From: a virus
IMG/VR virus record: IMGVR_UViG_3300036876_000124
Span: 1 to 43,497 of that record
DNA: 43,497 bases
Strand: one strand, 5' to 3'
The number at the start of each line of letters is the position of its first letter. Position 1 is the stretch's first letter. This document shows, piece by piece, positions 28,692 to 35,709 of the stretch. A model generated the notes under the pieces. The model searched no databases and was not told the origin of the DNA. It saw nothing but the letters and a program-made list of their open reading frames with translations. A program made the position numbers and the translations under genes.

Positions 28692-29645
28692 ATGATCGTT
28701 CTTACGCAGGGGCAAATAACCGGTTCCGCTGATTTGGCTATTTTGATTCGAGACGCCAGCGGTAACCTAATTGACCCCGTTTCTATTAGTTACACCATAT
28801 ACAAACTCCGCGATATATTACCAACATCCCCCACGGTAGCATATGAATATGATATGCACCAACCAGAAAACATGCAAGGTGGGCCACCTCTCCCACCTGA
28901 AAGCTCTACCTTAGTCAGCCAGCCCCAGCAGACCCCTAAACGTCTCTCTTTGGGCACCTATGCGGCTGTAGTGACCATTCCTACCGCTTGGAAGGGAATT
29001 TATAAGATCGTATGGCAGTTTCAACAATATGCAGCAAGCTGCCCCCAGAACTATGTTCACATGGATTTTATTGTGCAAACTGTGGATCCAACAGATCCTG
29101 CTTTCGAAGCACCTTCTATGATTATTGGTAAGCAGTTGGGTATCGCCAGTGCTCAGACTTCCCCAGCTATGTATGCGCAGGCAATTCGAGTGGTTCGAGA
29201 ATTAATTTCCGATGTTAATCCTGATAGAAATTATCATTTTCGTCCTCCAACCCCCGGAAAAGTTGTGGCGAATTATACAACTAGAGTGGGATTTATATGG
29301 CTGGATACAACTATTTTGGTAAATTTGAGTATGTCTATTTCACAGCTAAATCTTTATAATCCCATGAATTATTTTAATTGGACCATGGATACAATTCCTC
29401 GGGACTGGGGAAATATAGCGGCAATGGGAGCAGCCGCTTTTTGTCTTTCTGGTGAGTCAGCTCGATGGGCCGCGGACGAATTTTCTTACAGTCTTAACGG
29501 GGTTTCGCTAGATATAAATAAATCAGCTTTGTACCAATCTTTAGCAGGAACCTACTTGACTCAATTTAACACCATGGCTCCATTAGTTACAGCTAATAGA
29601 CCCTATTCAGCCGGATTGAGACAATCTCGTTGGCTCCTCGGTTAG
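28692..29645 (+). CDS. Putative virion structural protein
   Basis: A 317-residue protein. The ATG at 28692 behind AGAGAGGA is chosen over the longer frame from 28674. The N-terminal 130 residues are beta-rich (GQITGSADLAILIRDASGNL, GTYAAVVTIP, YKIVWQFQQY), like a carbohydrate-binding or phage adaptor domain. The C-terminal part is helical (IGKQLGIASAQTSPAMYAQA). It is the first gene of the structural block and is followed by two more beta-rich virion proteins. It ends in TAG. No exact homologue is recognised. Confidence 0.6.
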   Translation: MIVLTQGQITGSADLAILIRDASGNLIDPVSISYTIYKLRDILPTSPTVAYEYDMHQPENMQGGPPLPPESSTLVSQPQQTPKRLSLGTYAAVVTIPTAWKGIYKIVWQFQQYAASCPQNYVHMDFIVQTVDPTDPAFEAPSMIIGKQLGIASAQTSPAMYAQAIRVVRELISDVNPDRNYHFRPPTPGKVVANYTTRVGFIWLDTTILVNLSMSISQLNLYNPMNYFNWTMDTIPRDWGNIAAMGAAAFCLSGESARWAADEFSYSLNGVSLDINKSALYQSLAGTYLTQFNTMAPLVTANRPYSAGLRQSRWLLG

Positions 29646-29653
29646 CCGTGTAG

Positions 29654-29788
29654 AAATTTGACTTCTCAGTATTAGATAGAATCAGCGTACAGAACGGCAG
29701 CTACGCTAAGGCGATACACACTCGCTGGCATGTCAACCGTGGGCGAACAAATCCATTCTGCGCGTTTTGTCACCACTCCGCCGACTAG
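29654..29788 (+). CDS. Small zinc-type phage protein, start unresolved
   Basis: The frame reads DFSVLDRISVQNGSYAKAIH, TRWHVNRGRTNPFCAFCHHS and AD, ending in TAG. The RWHVNRG...CxFC pattern is a small family of phage and bacterial proteins of unknown role. There is no ATG. Upstream in frame lies GTG TAG (29648-29653). The base sequence CAGTATTAGATAGAAT (29668-29683) before it is the same as that before the helicase ATG, with ATC where the helicase has ATG. Confidence 0.45.
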   Translation, partial: KFDFSVLDRISVQNGSYAKAIHTRWHVNRGRTNPFCAFCHHSAD

Positions 29789-29862
29789 CTATTTCATTAT
29801 TCAGAAGAAATGAAACCAAATAAGACCGGAAAACAAAAAACGCTATTCTTTCCCTTTAATAG

Positions 29863-31149
29863 ATGATTACCAACTTACTAGTTTTGAACAGCAGTTATGT
29901 AGGATCCCATGATTTGTGGTGGGCTCATGATCCTGAAGCTGTTAAGGGTTACAACATTTATCGTGCTTACGAACACCCGTCTAACTGGGAATGTATTCAA
30001 CAGAGTTGGGCAGGTAATTTCTATCGAGATATGACATCTCTTCAACAAGTCACATACACTCTCAAACCTGATGATTTTATTGAACAAGGAGAATTGGGAC
30101 GTTGGGCTTTTAGGATACCAGATATTCCATATGCTACAGTACAAGCTGGTAGAGCTGTCATAAGCAATAGTCCGGATGATGTGAGCGTTACTGTAAGTGT
30201 AAGCGGCAATGTAGGTGTGGATGGACAAACATTTCGCCCCATAAAAGTTGAGGGGTTTGATCGTTCAATTTACATGGAAATGGACAACACCTTAGCGGAA
30301 GGGGGAGCTGTGAGTGATACAGCTTTGGTTGATACAGATGATGTCAACCATGCTAATTACGCTGGCATAACTCTTTGGCAAGTAACTTACAATAAACTCA
30401 TTAATTATGTAGATATTTATACCGCTTTAAATCGTGTTTATTATACAGTAGTACCGGTGAGTGCAAAAGGAGAGTTACATGCACCTGGGGATCACGGGTC
30501 AATGATAAAAAATACTCAAGAGGTAGATCAGATTGATTGGGTGTTTGAGGAAATGGTACGGCGTAATCAATATTTATTTGAAACAACTGGGGAACCAGCT
30601 TATCTTATGTTTCGCAAATGGCGAGGCACTGCTTGCGGCTGTGTGTACGGCAGTCAACAACCAAAAACAGGATGTAGGGTTTGTTTTGAAACAGGGTTTG
30701 TAGGCGGATACATAGGTCCGTATGATTTTCTTTTTGTACCTCCGGATTCCGCTTTGATGCGTGAGATTACTGAAGGTGGTATCAAAACCACCAGAGACTC
30801 TCGTAGTTATTTGACTCGTACCCCAATCGTGCAGAACGGTGATTTAATCATACGGCGCAATGGGGATCGCATGACAATCAGCAATGTGGTTTACAAAATG
30901 CCGCGAGGTATTATTCTTCAGCAAGATTTCACCGTATCTTTGCTGTCGCCTGGGGATACTCGTTATTTAATTCCCGTGGTGAATACGGGGCTACCTACGA
31001 TATTTAATCCTGTGGTTCGCCCCGATCCGCTGGATGGAAAAGGCGGGGGTGAGCCAGTATTTGATCCACGCACAGTTCCAAATAAAGATTTTGAGAACGT
31101 GAATATTCCTATCGGTCGCACAGTGGAATTTGGCAAGATAACTTCCTGA
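29863..31149 (+). CDS. Virion structural protein with Cys-rich centre
   Basis: A 428-residue protein. It opens with a fibronectin-like segment (LWWAHDPEAVKGYNIYRAYE) and has beta-rich repeats. A Cys cluster TACGCVYGSQQPKTGCRVCF (about 262-281) could bind zinc. It ends in a Pro/Gly-rich tail. It sits between other structural genes and is probably a baseplate or neck protein, but I cannot name it. It is followed by two minus-strand genes, so transcription converges here. Confidence 0.65.
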   Translation: MITNLLVLNSSYVGSHDLWWAHDPEAVKGYNIYRAYEHPSNWECIQQSWAGNFYRDMTSLQQVTYTLKPDDFIEQGELGRWAFRIPDIPYATVQAGRAVISNSPDDVSVTVSVSGNVGVDGQTFRPIKVEGFDRSIYMEMDNTLAEGGAVSDTALVDTDDVNHANYAGITLWQVTYNKLINYVDIYTALNRVYYTVVPVSAKGELHAPGDHGSMIKNTQEVDQIDWVFEEMVRRNQYLFETTGEPAYLMFRKWRGTACGCVYGSQQPKTGCRVCFETGFVGGYIGPYDFLFVPPDSALMREITEGGIKTTRDSRSYLTRTPIVQNGDLIIRRNGDRMTISNVVYKMPRGIILQQDFTVSLLSPGDTRYLIPVVNTGLPTIFNPVVRPDPLDGKGGGEPVFDPRTVPNKDFENVNIPIGRTVEFGKITS

Positions 31150-31210
31150 CTCCTAAACTTTTCGACTTTCTCAGAAATGGCGACTCCGCTTTTATGAGAA
31201 CGCACAGACA

Positions 31211-31561
31211 TTAAATCAAGTAGTCTTTCATGGGCACTGACACGCTCCAGCGCGGTTCCACGCCGAGCCGGACGCACCGCTCAAAGTACTCCGCCTTGGC
31301 TTTGTCGTAGTCCAAGCCGTCCTTGGCGTACAGTTTGCGGTAGTTGTTCTCGGTGTCAAACCCCTCTACGGTGTTGAAGTTCGCTGGGCAAAAGGTGTAG
31401 TCATCCAAGGTCAACGGTCGGGCGATCCTTTTCTCAAGGCACGCTCGACAGCAGAACTCTCTGGGAAACAGTTTAGCGGCCGCCCAGACTGAGTCGAACA
31501 CTATGAAGGTGTCGTGTTCTTGACGGCAGTCTTTGCAGGTGTAATCTCGTTTAGGTCTCAT
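31211..31561 (-). CDS. Zinc-ribbon hypothetical protein on the minus strand
   Basis: A 116-residue protein. CKDC (9-12) and CCRAC (36-40) near the N-terminus suggest a zinc ribbon, and the C-terminal part is acidic and helical (YDKAKAEYFERCVRLGVEPR). GGGAG lies just before the ATG on the minus strand. The gene is GC-richer than the surrounding structural genes and on the opposite strand, which suggests an acquired accessory gene. It is the second gene of a two-gene minus-strand unit. Confidence 0.75.
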   Translation of the reverse strand: MRPKRDYTCKDCRQEHDTFIVFDSVWAAAKLFPREFCCRACLEKRIARPLTLDDYTFCPANFNTVEGFDTENNYRKLYAKDGLDYDKAKAEYFERCVRLGVEPRWSVSVPMKDYLI

Positions 31562-31587
31562 CTCCCTGATTTTACACCAAAAAGTAA

Positions 31588-31788
31588 CTACGGTAAATCG
31601 GCAAGATCCTCTTCGAAGTAAATATCTAGAAGATACATTAGCGCCTCACCATTATCTCCATCTCCGCCTGATTTAAAGCAAAAATAATCATTATTTTGTG
31701 TAAAGTCAATAGCAGCAATATTGCGATAAATTTCCTCACTTCGTGGATCGTGTGGAATTCCTTTTTCCCAGCGTTCCTTTACAGTCAT
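31588..31788 (-). CDS. Small acidic protein on the minus strand
   Basis: A 66-residue protein with GIPHDPRSEEIYRNIAAIDF and the motif SGGDGDNGEALMYLLDIYFE near the C-terminus. That motif is shared by small accessory proteins in phages and bacteria, role unknown. The promoter at 31795-31823 puts the predicted transcript start at or next to the ATG, so this is a candidate leaderless mRNA. It is AT-rich, unlike the gene after it. Confidence 0.75.
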   Translation of the reverse strand: MTVKERWEKGIPHDPRSEEIYRNIAAIDFTQNNDYFCFKSGGDGDNGEALMYLLDIYFEEDLADLP

Positions 31789-31794
31789 TTTCCC

Positions 31795-31823
31795 ATAATA
31801 CCATTAAAAATAACTATTGTAAA
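31795..31823 (-). promoter_or_regulatory. Minus-strand promoter with leaderless spacing
   Basis: On the minus strand: TTTACA (31823-31818), 17 bases, TATTAT (31800-31795), then GGGAAA and the ATG at 31788. Only six bases separate the -10 box from the start codon. Confidence 0.75.
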
Positions 31824-31843
31824 CATTGTAGAGGTACATTCTC

Positions 31844-32362
31844 ATGACATTTGACGCAGCAGAGTTAGCAAAAACAGCTCGTATATTGGACGAATCGGAT
31901 AGGCCGAATTCTGACCCAGAACTTCAGAAAATTGTAGGGGACCCGGATGATGCGAGAATTTCAACTTTCGCTCAGTTCGCCCCCAATCCCCGAGGTACTC
32001 TTCTTCCTAACCCTCTTTCACCTGTTGAAGGAGATGAGATATTTTTCGCCTATCTTATTCCTGGAGCTAAGTTTCAATCACATGATGGAAGTCAGTGGAT
32101 GATTGAAGATTATCCTTGGCAAGGAATGGTGCAGATTACTAATGTATGGTACCCGCGGATTAACGCCCAAGTATCTGTATATGATGTTCGAAGATCTATA
32201 GAGCAATATGTTGAACCCATACAACAGTTTATTCCACCTCCCCCTCCTGGAGTTGATTATTCTGCTTTACGTGTAAAGATTGTAGACGGTCCAGAAACCT
32301 ACGGAGCTGGAGACGAATTGTCTACGGGTAGTAGCAAATCATATGTACCTAGCGGGTGGTAA
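31844..32362 (+). CDS. Putative virion protein
   Basis: A 172-residue protein with a helical N-terminus (TFDAAELAKTARILDESDRP), a beta-rich middle (FQSHDGSQWMIEDYPWQG) and a Pro run (FIPPPPPGVD). It contains GTLLPNPLSP, encoded by 30 bases identical to those in the unrelated 11117 gene. AGAGG lies upstream. Its position between structural genes suggests a small head or neck protein. No homologue is recognised. Confidence 0.6.
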   Translation: MTFDAAELAKTARILDESDRPNSDPELQKIVGDPDDARISTFAQFAPNPRGTLLPNPLSPVEGDEIFFAYLIPGAKFQSHDGSQWMIEDYPWQGMVQITNVWYPRINAQVSVYDVRRSIEQYVEPIQQFIPPPPPGVDYSALRVKIVDGPETYGAGDELSTGSSKSYVPSGW

Positions 32363-32377
32363 AGGTCATAAATCACG

Positions 32378-32566
32378 ATGATAGTTTATTGTCAGACAAA
32401 CACCTGTAGTGAAGCACACTGTGCCCATATTAGTCAGGCGAAAAAAGGTCATGGCCTCGGCCGAAAACATTCACCTGAATCAGAGCGTATGCGTATAGCT
32501 AGAAGCCTGTACTGGGCTCGTAAAAAGGGGGTCAAAGGATTAAGTCCTTTGTTTTCATATAGTTGA
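32378..32566 (+). CDS. Small NUMOD3-like DNA-binding fragment
   Basis: A 62-residue basic protein. The segment LGRKHSPESERMRIARSLYW and the following ARKKG resemble NUMOD3, the short DNA-binding motif of homing endonucleases. Three Cys near the N-terminus (CQTNTCSEAHC) may bind metal. No nuclease domain remains. It lies exactly before a structural gene without a clear start codon, so it may be what is left of a mobile endonuclease that inserted there. Confidence 0.5.
   Translation: MIVYCQTNTCSEAHCAHISQAKKGHGLGRKHSPESERMRIARSLYWARKKGVKGLSPLFSYS
32534..32555 (+). terminator. Terminator-like hairpin
   Basis: AAAGGA, loop TTAAG, TCCTTT, then GTTTTC. It overlaps the end of the NUMOD3-like gene and precedes the large virion gene. 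Confidence 0.5.
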
Positions 32567-32594
32567 TTTATCGGGGGCCAATCTTGTAAATTAT

Positions 32595-34514
32595 TTGCGG
32601 CGGATCATAGAGGAAGCTGTCTCTAAAAATCCCAGATTCAAACAGACTTTGGGAAATGTGACATTCGTTGCAAATACACGTATTGCGTGGAATGATGTTC
32701 AAGTTACATTCACCAACATAACTACTTCAGGCACGAGACTTTCGCCTGATTATTTTATGTGTACCCAAATTGGTCGAGCCATTCTCGCTAAGGTGGGAGA
32801 CAAAGATGGGCAATTCATCGAATGGACTAGAGAAACAGATAAAACTCGTCTAACTCCCGATGCTGGTGTTTACTATATCAATGTAGATTTTTTTGATGAC
32901 CAGACCAGGGATTTGGGGCTCACGGTACAAAAATATCGATGGATTGAAGGAAAGCTAAAACAGGCTCAAGGGTCTATTGTATATTTTGCTCCCGGCATTG
33001 ATGTAACCACAATATCAATGTCAGATGCTGCTACATCTCTTCCGGTACAGTTTACCGGCTTCAACCAAAGTTTAGGAGCATTTGCTTATTTACTCAATCC
33101 TACTCAAACTCTGGTTTGTACTTACATAAGCGGTCCAAACACCGGTCAGCGTCTAGCTCCTCTTACAGAGTATTGGTACGAGCATCCTCAAAGTGTATCT
33201 GTAGTCTCTTCTACAACCGATGGAAATGAACTTATTAATATTCCCAATCCTTACATTTCTGTAACCTTTACGGATCAAAATGGATACGAGTTACGGCAGG
33301 GAATTGATTACAATTTTCAAGGGGATCAATGGATTACTCTCTCGTCTCTATATCCGCTCGGGACTACAATCACAGCCAACATGATAGTGAAACAGAATCC
33401 TTACTATACCACCGGTACAATGCCAGAAAATATTCTGCAAGTAAATATGACAGGCACTGAAACTTTAGCTCCGGATCAAGTGTTTATTCATACCCCAGCT
33501 GGCACATTCACAAATCCAATTGTTAACTCCGATGGCACACTTACTATTCCTCAACTGCTAACACCCGGGGACTGGCTACGCTGGGAAGTCAGAGTTAATT
33601 CCGGTCAGCAGAAAGCGGTGGCTAAAAAATTGGAATTGAATAGTTTGACTTTAGTGAATCCTTTAAGTATTACATACACCAAGACCGGGGCTAATGGTAC
33701 AACATACCCTATAACAGCTGCCCAAGTAGCCACTGCGGACGATACAGAGCTTGTGGGCGTGAAACAAACATCCGCAGGGGTTCCACAGCCCTTCAATTCC
33801 ACTATCGCCCCTATAACAGCTACTTTGATTTATGACAATGTATTAACCGTAACAGCGAATAATACATTTCAAGCTGGTGATATGGTGTTATTGGGTGCAA
33901 CAAAAGAGCGATTTTTGAACGGAAGCGTGGTTACGGTACTGGCTTCTGGACTATCTGATACTCAATTTACAGCCAATTTTACATGGAACAACTATGTAAA
34001 TACCACAGATACAGGCACAGCATGGGGACAACGAAAGCTAATATTGCCTGGTTTAAGACTGGCTATAGGTGACAATGTAGTGGTAGGAGACCAATGTGCA
34101 ATTATAGTAAGTCCAACTTTAACAGAGACTTATGAAGTATTTGGTTCCAAGGAAAACCTATCCTTCACGTTGGAAGTTAAAGCAAATGACATGCAAACAG
34201 CTTCTGATCTCTCGGAGATGTTAAAACGGGAACTTTTGATTTATAGTCGCACTAACACTGAAGCGGATGGATTGACTATTTTTGAAATTACCAGAAGTTT
34301 TATTGGTCAGGCTCGTGATCCCAGCGCCACAGCTCCTAGTTACGTATTTTCAGTTTCAGTAACCGCTTCAGCAGATTGGAAAGTCTATGTACCTTTAGTT
34401 ACACGACTGGCTAGTCTGGAAATTGTTGGCATTCCATACGCAAGCACTAAACTCCATCTTAATCCTCGTTTAGCCGCTTTTGGGAATATGGTTTTTATCC
34501 CTGCATACAGTTAA
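32595..34514 (+). CDS. Large beta-rich virion structural protein
   Basis: A 639-residue protein from a TTG. No ATG or GTG occurs upstream in this frame back to a TAA at 32541, although the sequence there (VDLSGANLVNYL) reads as native, so the true start is unresolved. It is rich in Thr, Asn and Val, with beta-repeat patterns such as PNPYISVTFTDQNGYELRQG and GTTITANMIV that resemble the repeat unit of the tail sheath at 35710. No enzyme motif. Probably a tail or baseplate protein. Confidence 0.65.
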   Translation: MRRIIEEAVSKNPRFKQTLGNVTFVANTRIAWNDVQVTFTNITTSGTRLSPDYFMCTQIGRAILAKVGDKDGQFIEWTRETDKTRLTPDAGVYYINVDFFDDQTRDLGLTVQKYRWIEGKLKQAQGSIVYFAPGIDVTTISMSDAATSLPVQFTGFNQSLGAFAYLLNPTQTLVCTYISGPNTGQRLAPLTEYWYEHPQSVSVVSSTTDGNELINIPNPYISVTFTDQNGYELRQGIDYNFQGDQWITLSSLYPLGTTITANMIVKQNPYYTTGTMPENILQVNMTGTETLAPDQVFIHTPAGTFTNPIVNSDGTLTIPQLLTPGDWLRWEVRVNSGQQKAVAKKLELNSLTLVNPLSITYTKTGANGTTYPITAAQVATADDTELVGVKQTSAGVPQPFNSTIAPITATLIYDNVLTVTANNTFQAGDMVLLGATKERFLNGSVVTVLASGLSDTQFTANFTWNNYVNTTDTGTAWGQRKLILPGLRLAIGDNVVVGDQCAIIVSPTLTETYEVFGSKENLSFTLEVKANDMQTASDLSEMLKRELLIYSRTNTEADGLTIFEITRSFIGQARDPSATAPSYVFSVSVTASADWKVYVPLVTRLASLEIVGIPYASTKLHLNPRLAAFGNMVFIPAYS

Positions 34515-34548
34515 ATCGTCTTCAAAACTCTATACAGAGGGTAATTAT

Positions 34549-34905
34549 ATCGCTATTTATGAGTTTTTGTGCCTAACCGAATCCTGCGGAGTGGTTACTG
34601 AACATATTTGTTCTATGGGGGATCGCCCAGATACTATTCCCTGTTCTAAATGTGGTGGTTTGACAGAACAAAAAGTATCACAAATCGCTGTGCTTACAGG
34701 AAATATGTCCAACCCATCCTTAGATGTAGCAATTGGTAAAGATGCCGCCGAACGCTGGGGAATCATTCATGATCGAGCGGCAGTTAAAGACAAAATCCGA
34801 AAAGAAAGTGGTAAACAAATCTTAGCCAAAGTGGACGGAAAGTATGAACCAAGCACTAAAACTAGGTTGGATTTTGTTAGTACACCAGAACCTTTGGATG
34901 ATTAA
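34549..34905 (+). CDS. FmdB-type zinc-ribbon structural protein, non-ATG start
   Basis: About 119 residues. The conserved part is AIYEFLCLTESCGVVTEHIC followed by CSKCGG, the FmdB-like zinc ribbon that many phages keep next to tail genes. The codon before Ala is ATC (34549), with AGAGGG about seven bases upstream, so initiation appears to be at ATC or at a nearby non-standard codon. The longer frame from 34480 overlaps the previous gene. The C-terminus is charged (KDKIRKESGKQILAKVDGKY). Confidence 0.6.
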   Translation: MAIYEFLCLTESCGVVTEHICSMGDRPDTIPCSKCGGLTEQKVSQIAVLTGNMSNPSLDVAIGKDAAERWGIIHDRAAVKDKIRKESGKQILAKVDGKYEPSTKTRLDFVSTPEPLDD

Positions 34906-34906
34906 T

Positions 34907-35698
34907 ATGGGTGGAAAAAATAGAATAGATATAACAGGACAAAGATTTGATCGTATTTTGGTTCTTAGTTATAACTCAACTAAAAATAAAATAACTTATT
35001 GGAATTGTATTTGTGACTGCGGTAAAGAGAAACTTATTAGTGGAGCATCTCTTCGCAACAGATGCACACGTAGTTGCGGATGTCTTGCTCATGAAATCAG
35101 GATAATGAAAGGTAAGAAGACTAAAAAGAAATGGGTAGATATAACAGGACAAAGATTTGGTAAATTAGTAGTTCTTGGATATACCGATGATCGTAAGAGA
35201 GGCTATGCTATTTGGCGTGTTCAATGCGATTGTGGAAGTCCAGAGAAAACTTATTGTACGGCATCTTTGACGAGTCGAAAACATCCAACTAGAAGTTGTG
35301 GTTGTTTATGGCGTAAACCGTTAGGAGAGGCTTGTAGATTGCGCGTGCTTAGAGGATATAAAAGAAACGCAAAAACACGATCGCATATTTGGGGGCTAAC
35401 GGATGAACAGTTTTTTATACTTATTCAACAAAACTGTCATTATTGTGGTATGTCTCCATCCAATACGAGTTATGAAAAAGAAAGTAATGGACCTTATATC
35501 TACAATGGAATTGATCGTAAAAATGGCACTCTTGGATATTTTTTAGAGAACTGTGTTCCTTGTTGTAGACCCTGTAATTGGGCTAAAAGACATATGTCAT
35601 ATGATGAGTTTATGGCTTATTTACAACAACTTGTTCAATATCATAATGAAAAACAGACTTTTACTACCTTAAATAGAATGGCAGCAATCAGTTATTAG
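34907..35698 (+). CDS. HNH homing-type endonuclease
   Basis: A 263-residue protein from ATG 34907, one base after the preceding stop. It has two copies of a DNA-binding module (DITGQRFDRILVLSYNSTK and DITGQRFGKLVVLGYTDDRK, each followed by CDCG and SCGC). The C-terminal HNH domain has CHYCGMSPSNTSY, YNGIDRKNGTLGYF, NCVPCCRPCNWAKRHMSYDE. It cuts DNA and is probably a free-standing mobile gene inserted before the tail sheath gene. It ends in TAG. Confidence 0.85.
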   Translation: MGGKNRIDITGQRFDRILVLSYNSTKNKITYWNCICDCGKEKLISGASLRNRCTRSCGCLAHEIRIMKGKKTKKKWVDITGQRFGKLVVLGYTDDRKRGYAIWRVQCDCGSPEKTYCTASLTSRKHPTRSCGCLWRKPLGEACRLRVLRGYKRNAKTRSHIWGLTDEQFFILIQQNCHYCGMSPSNTSYEKESNGPYIYNGIDRKNGTLGYFLENCVPCCRPCNWAKRHMSYDEFMAYLQQLVQYHNEKQTFTTLNRMAAISY

Positions 35699-35709
35699 GA
35701 GATATTATT

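Noticed and set aside
29737-29816. Alternative frame MSTVGEQIHSARF in the gap before 29863
   Set aside because: The other frame here encodes the recognisable RWHVNRG...CxFC pattern, so this one is its shadow.
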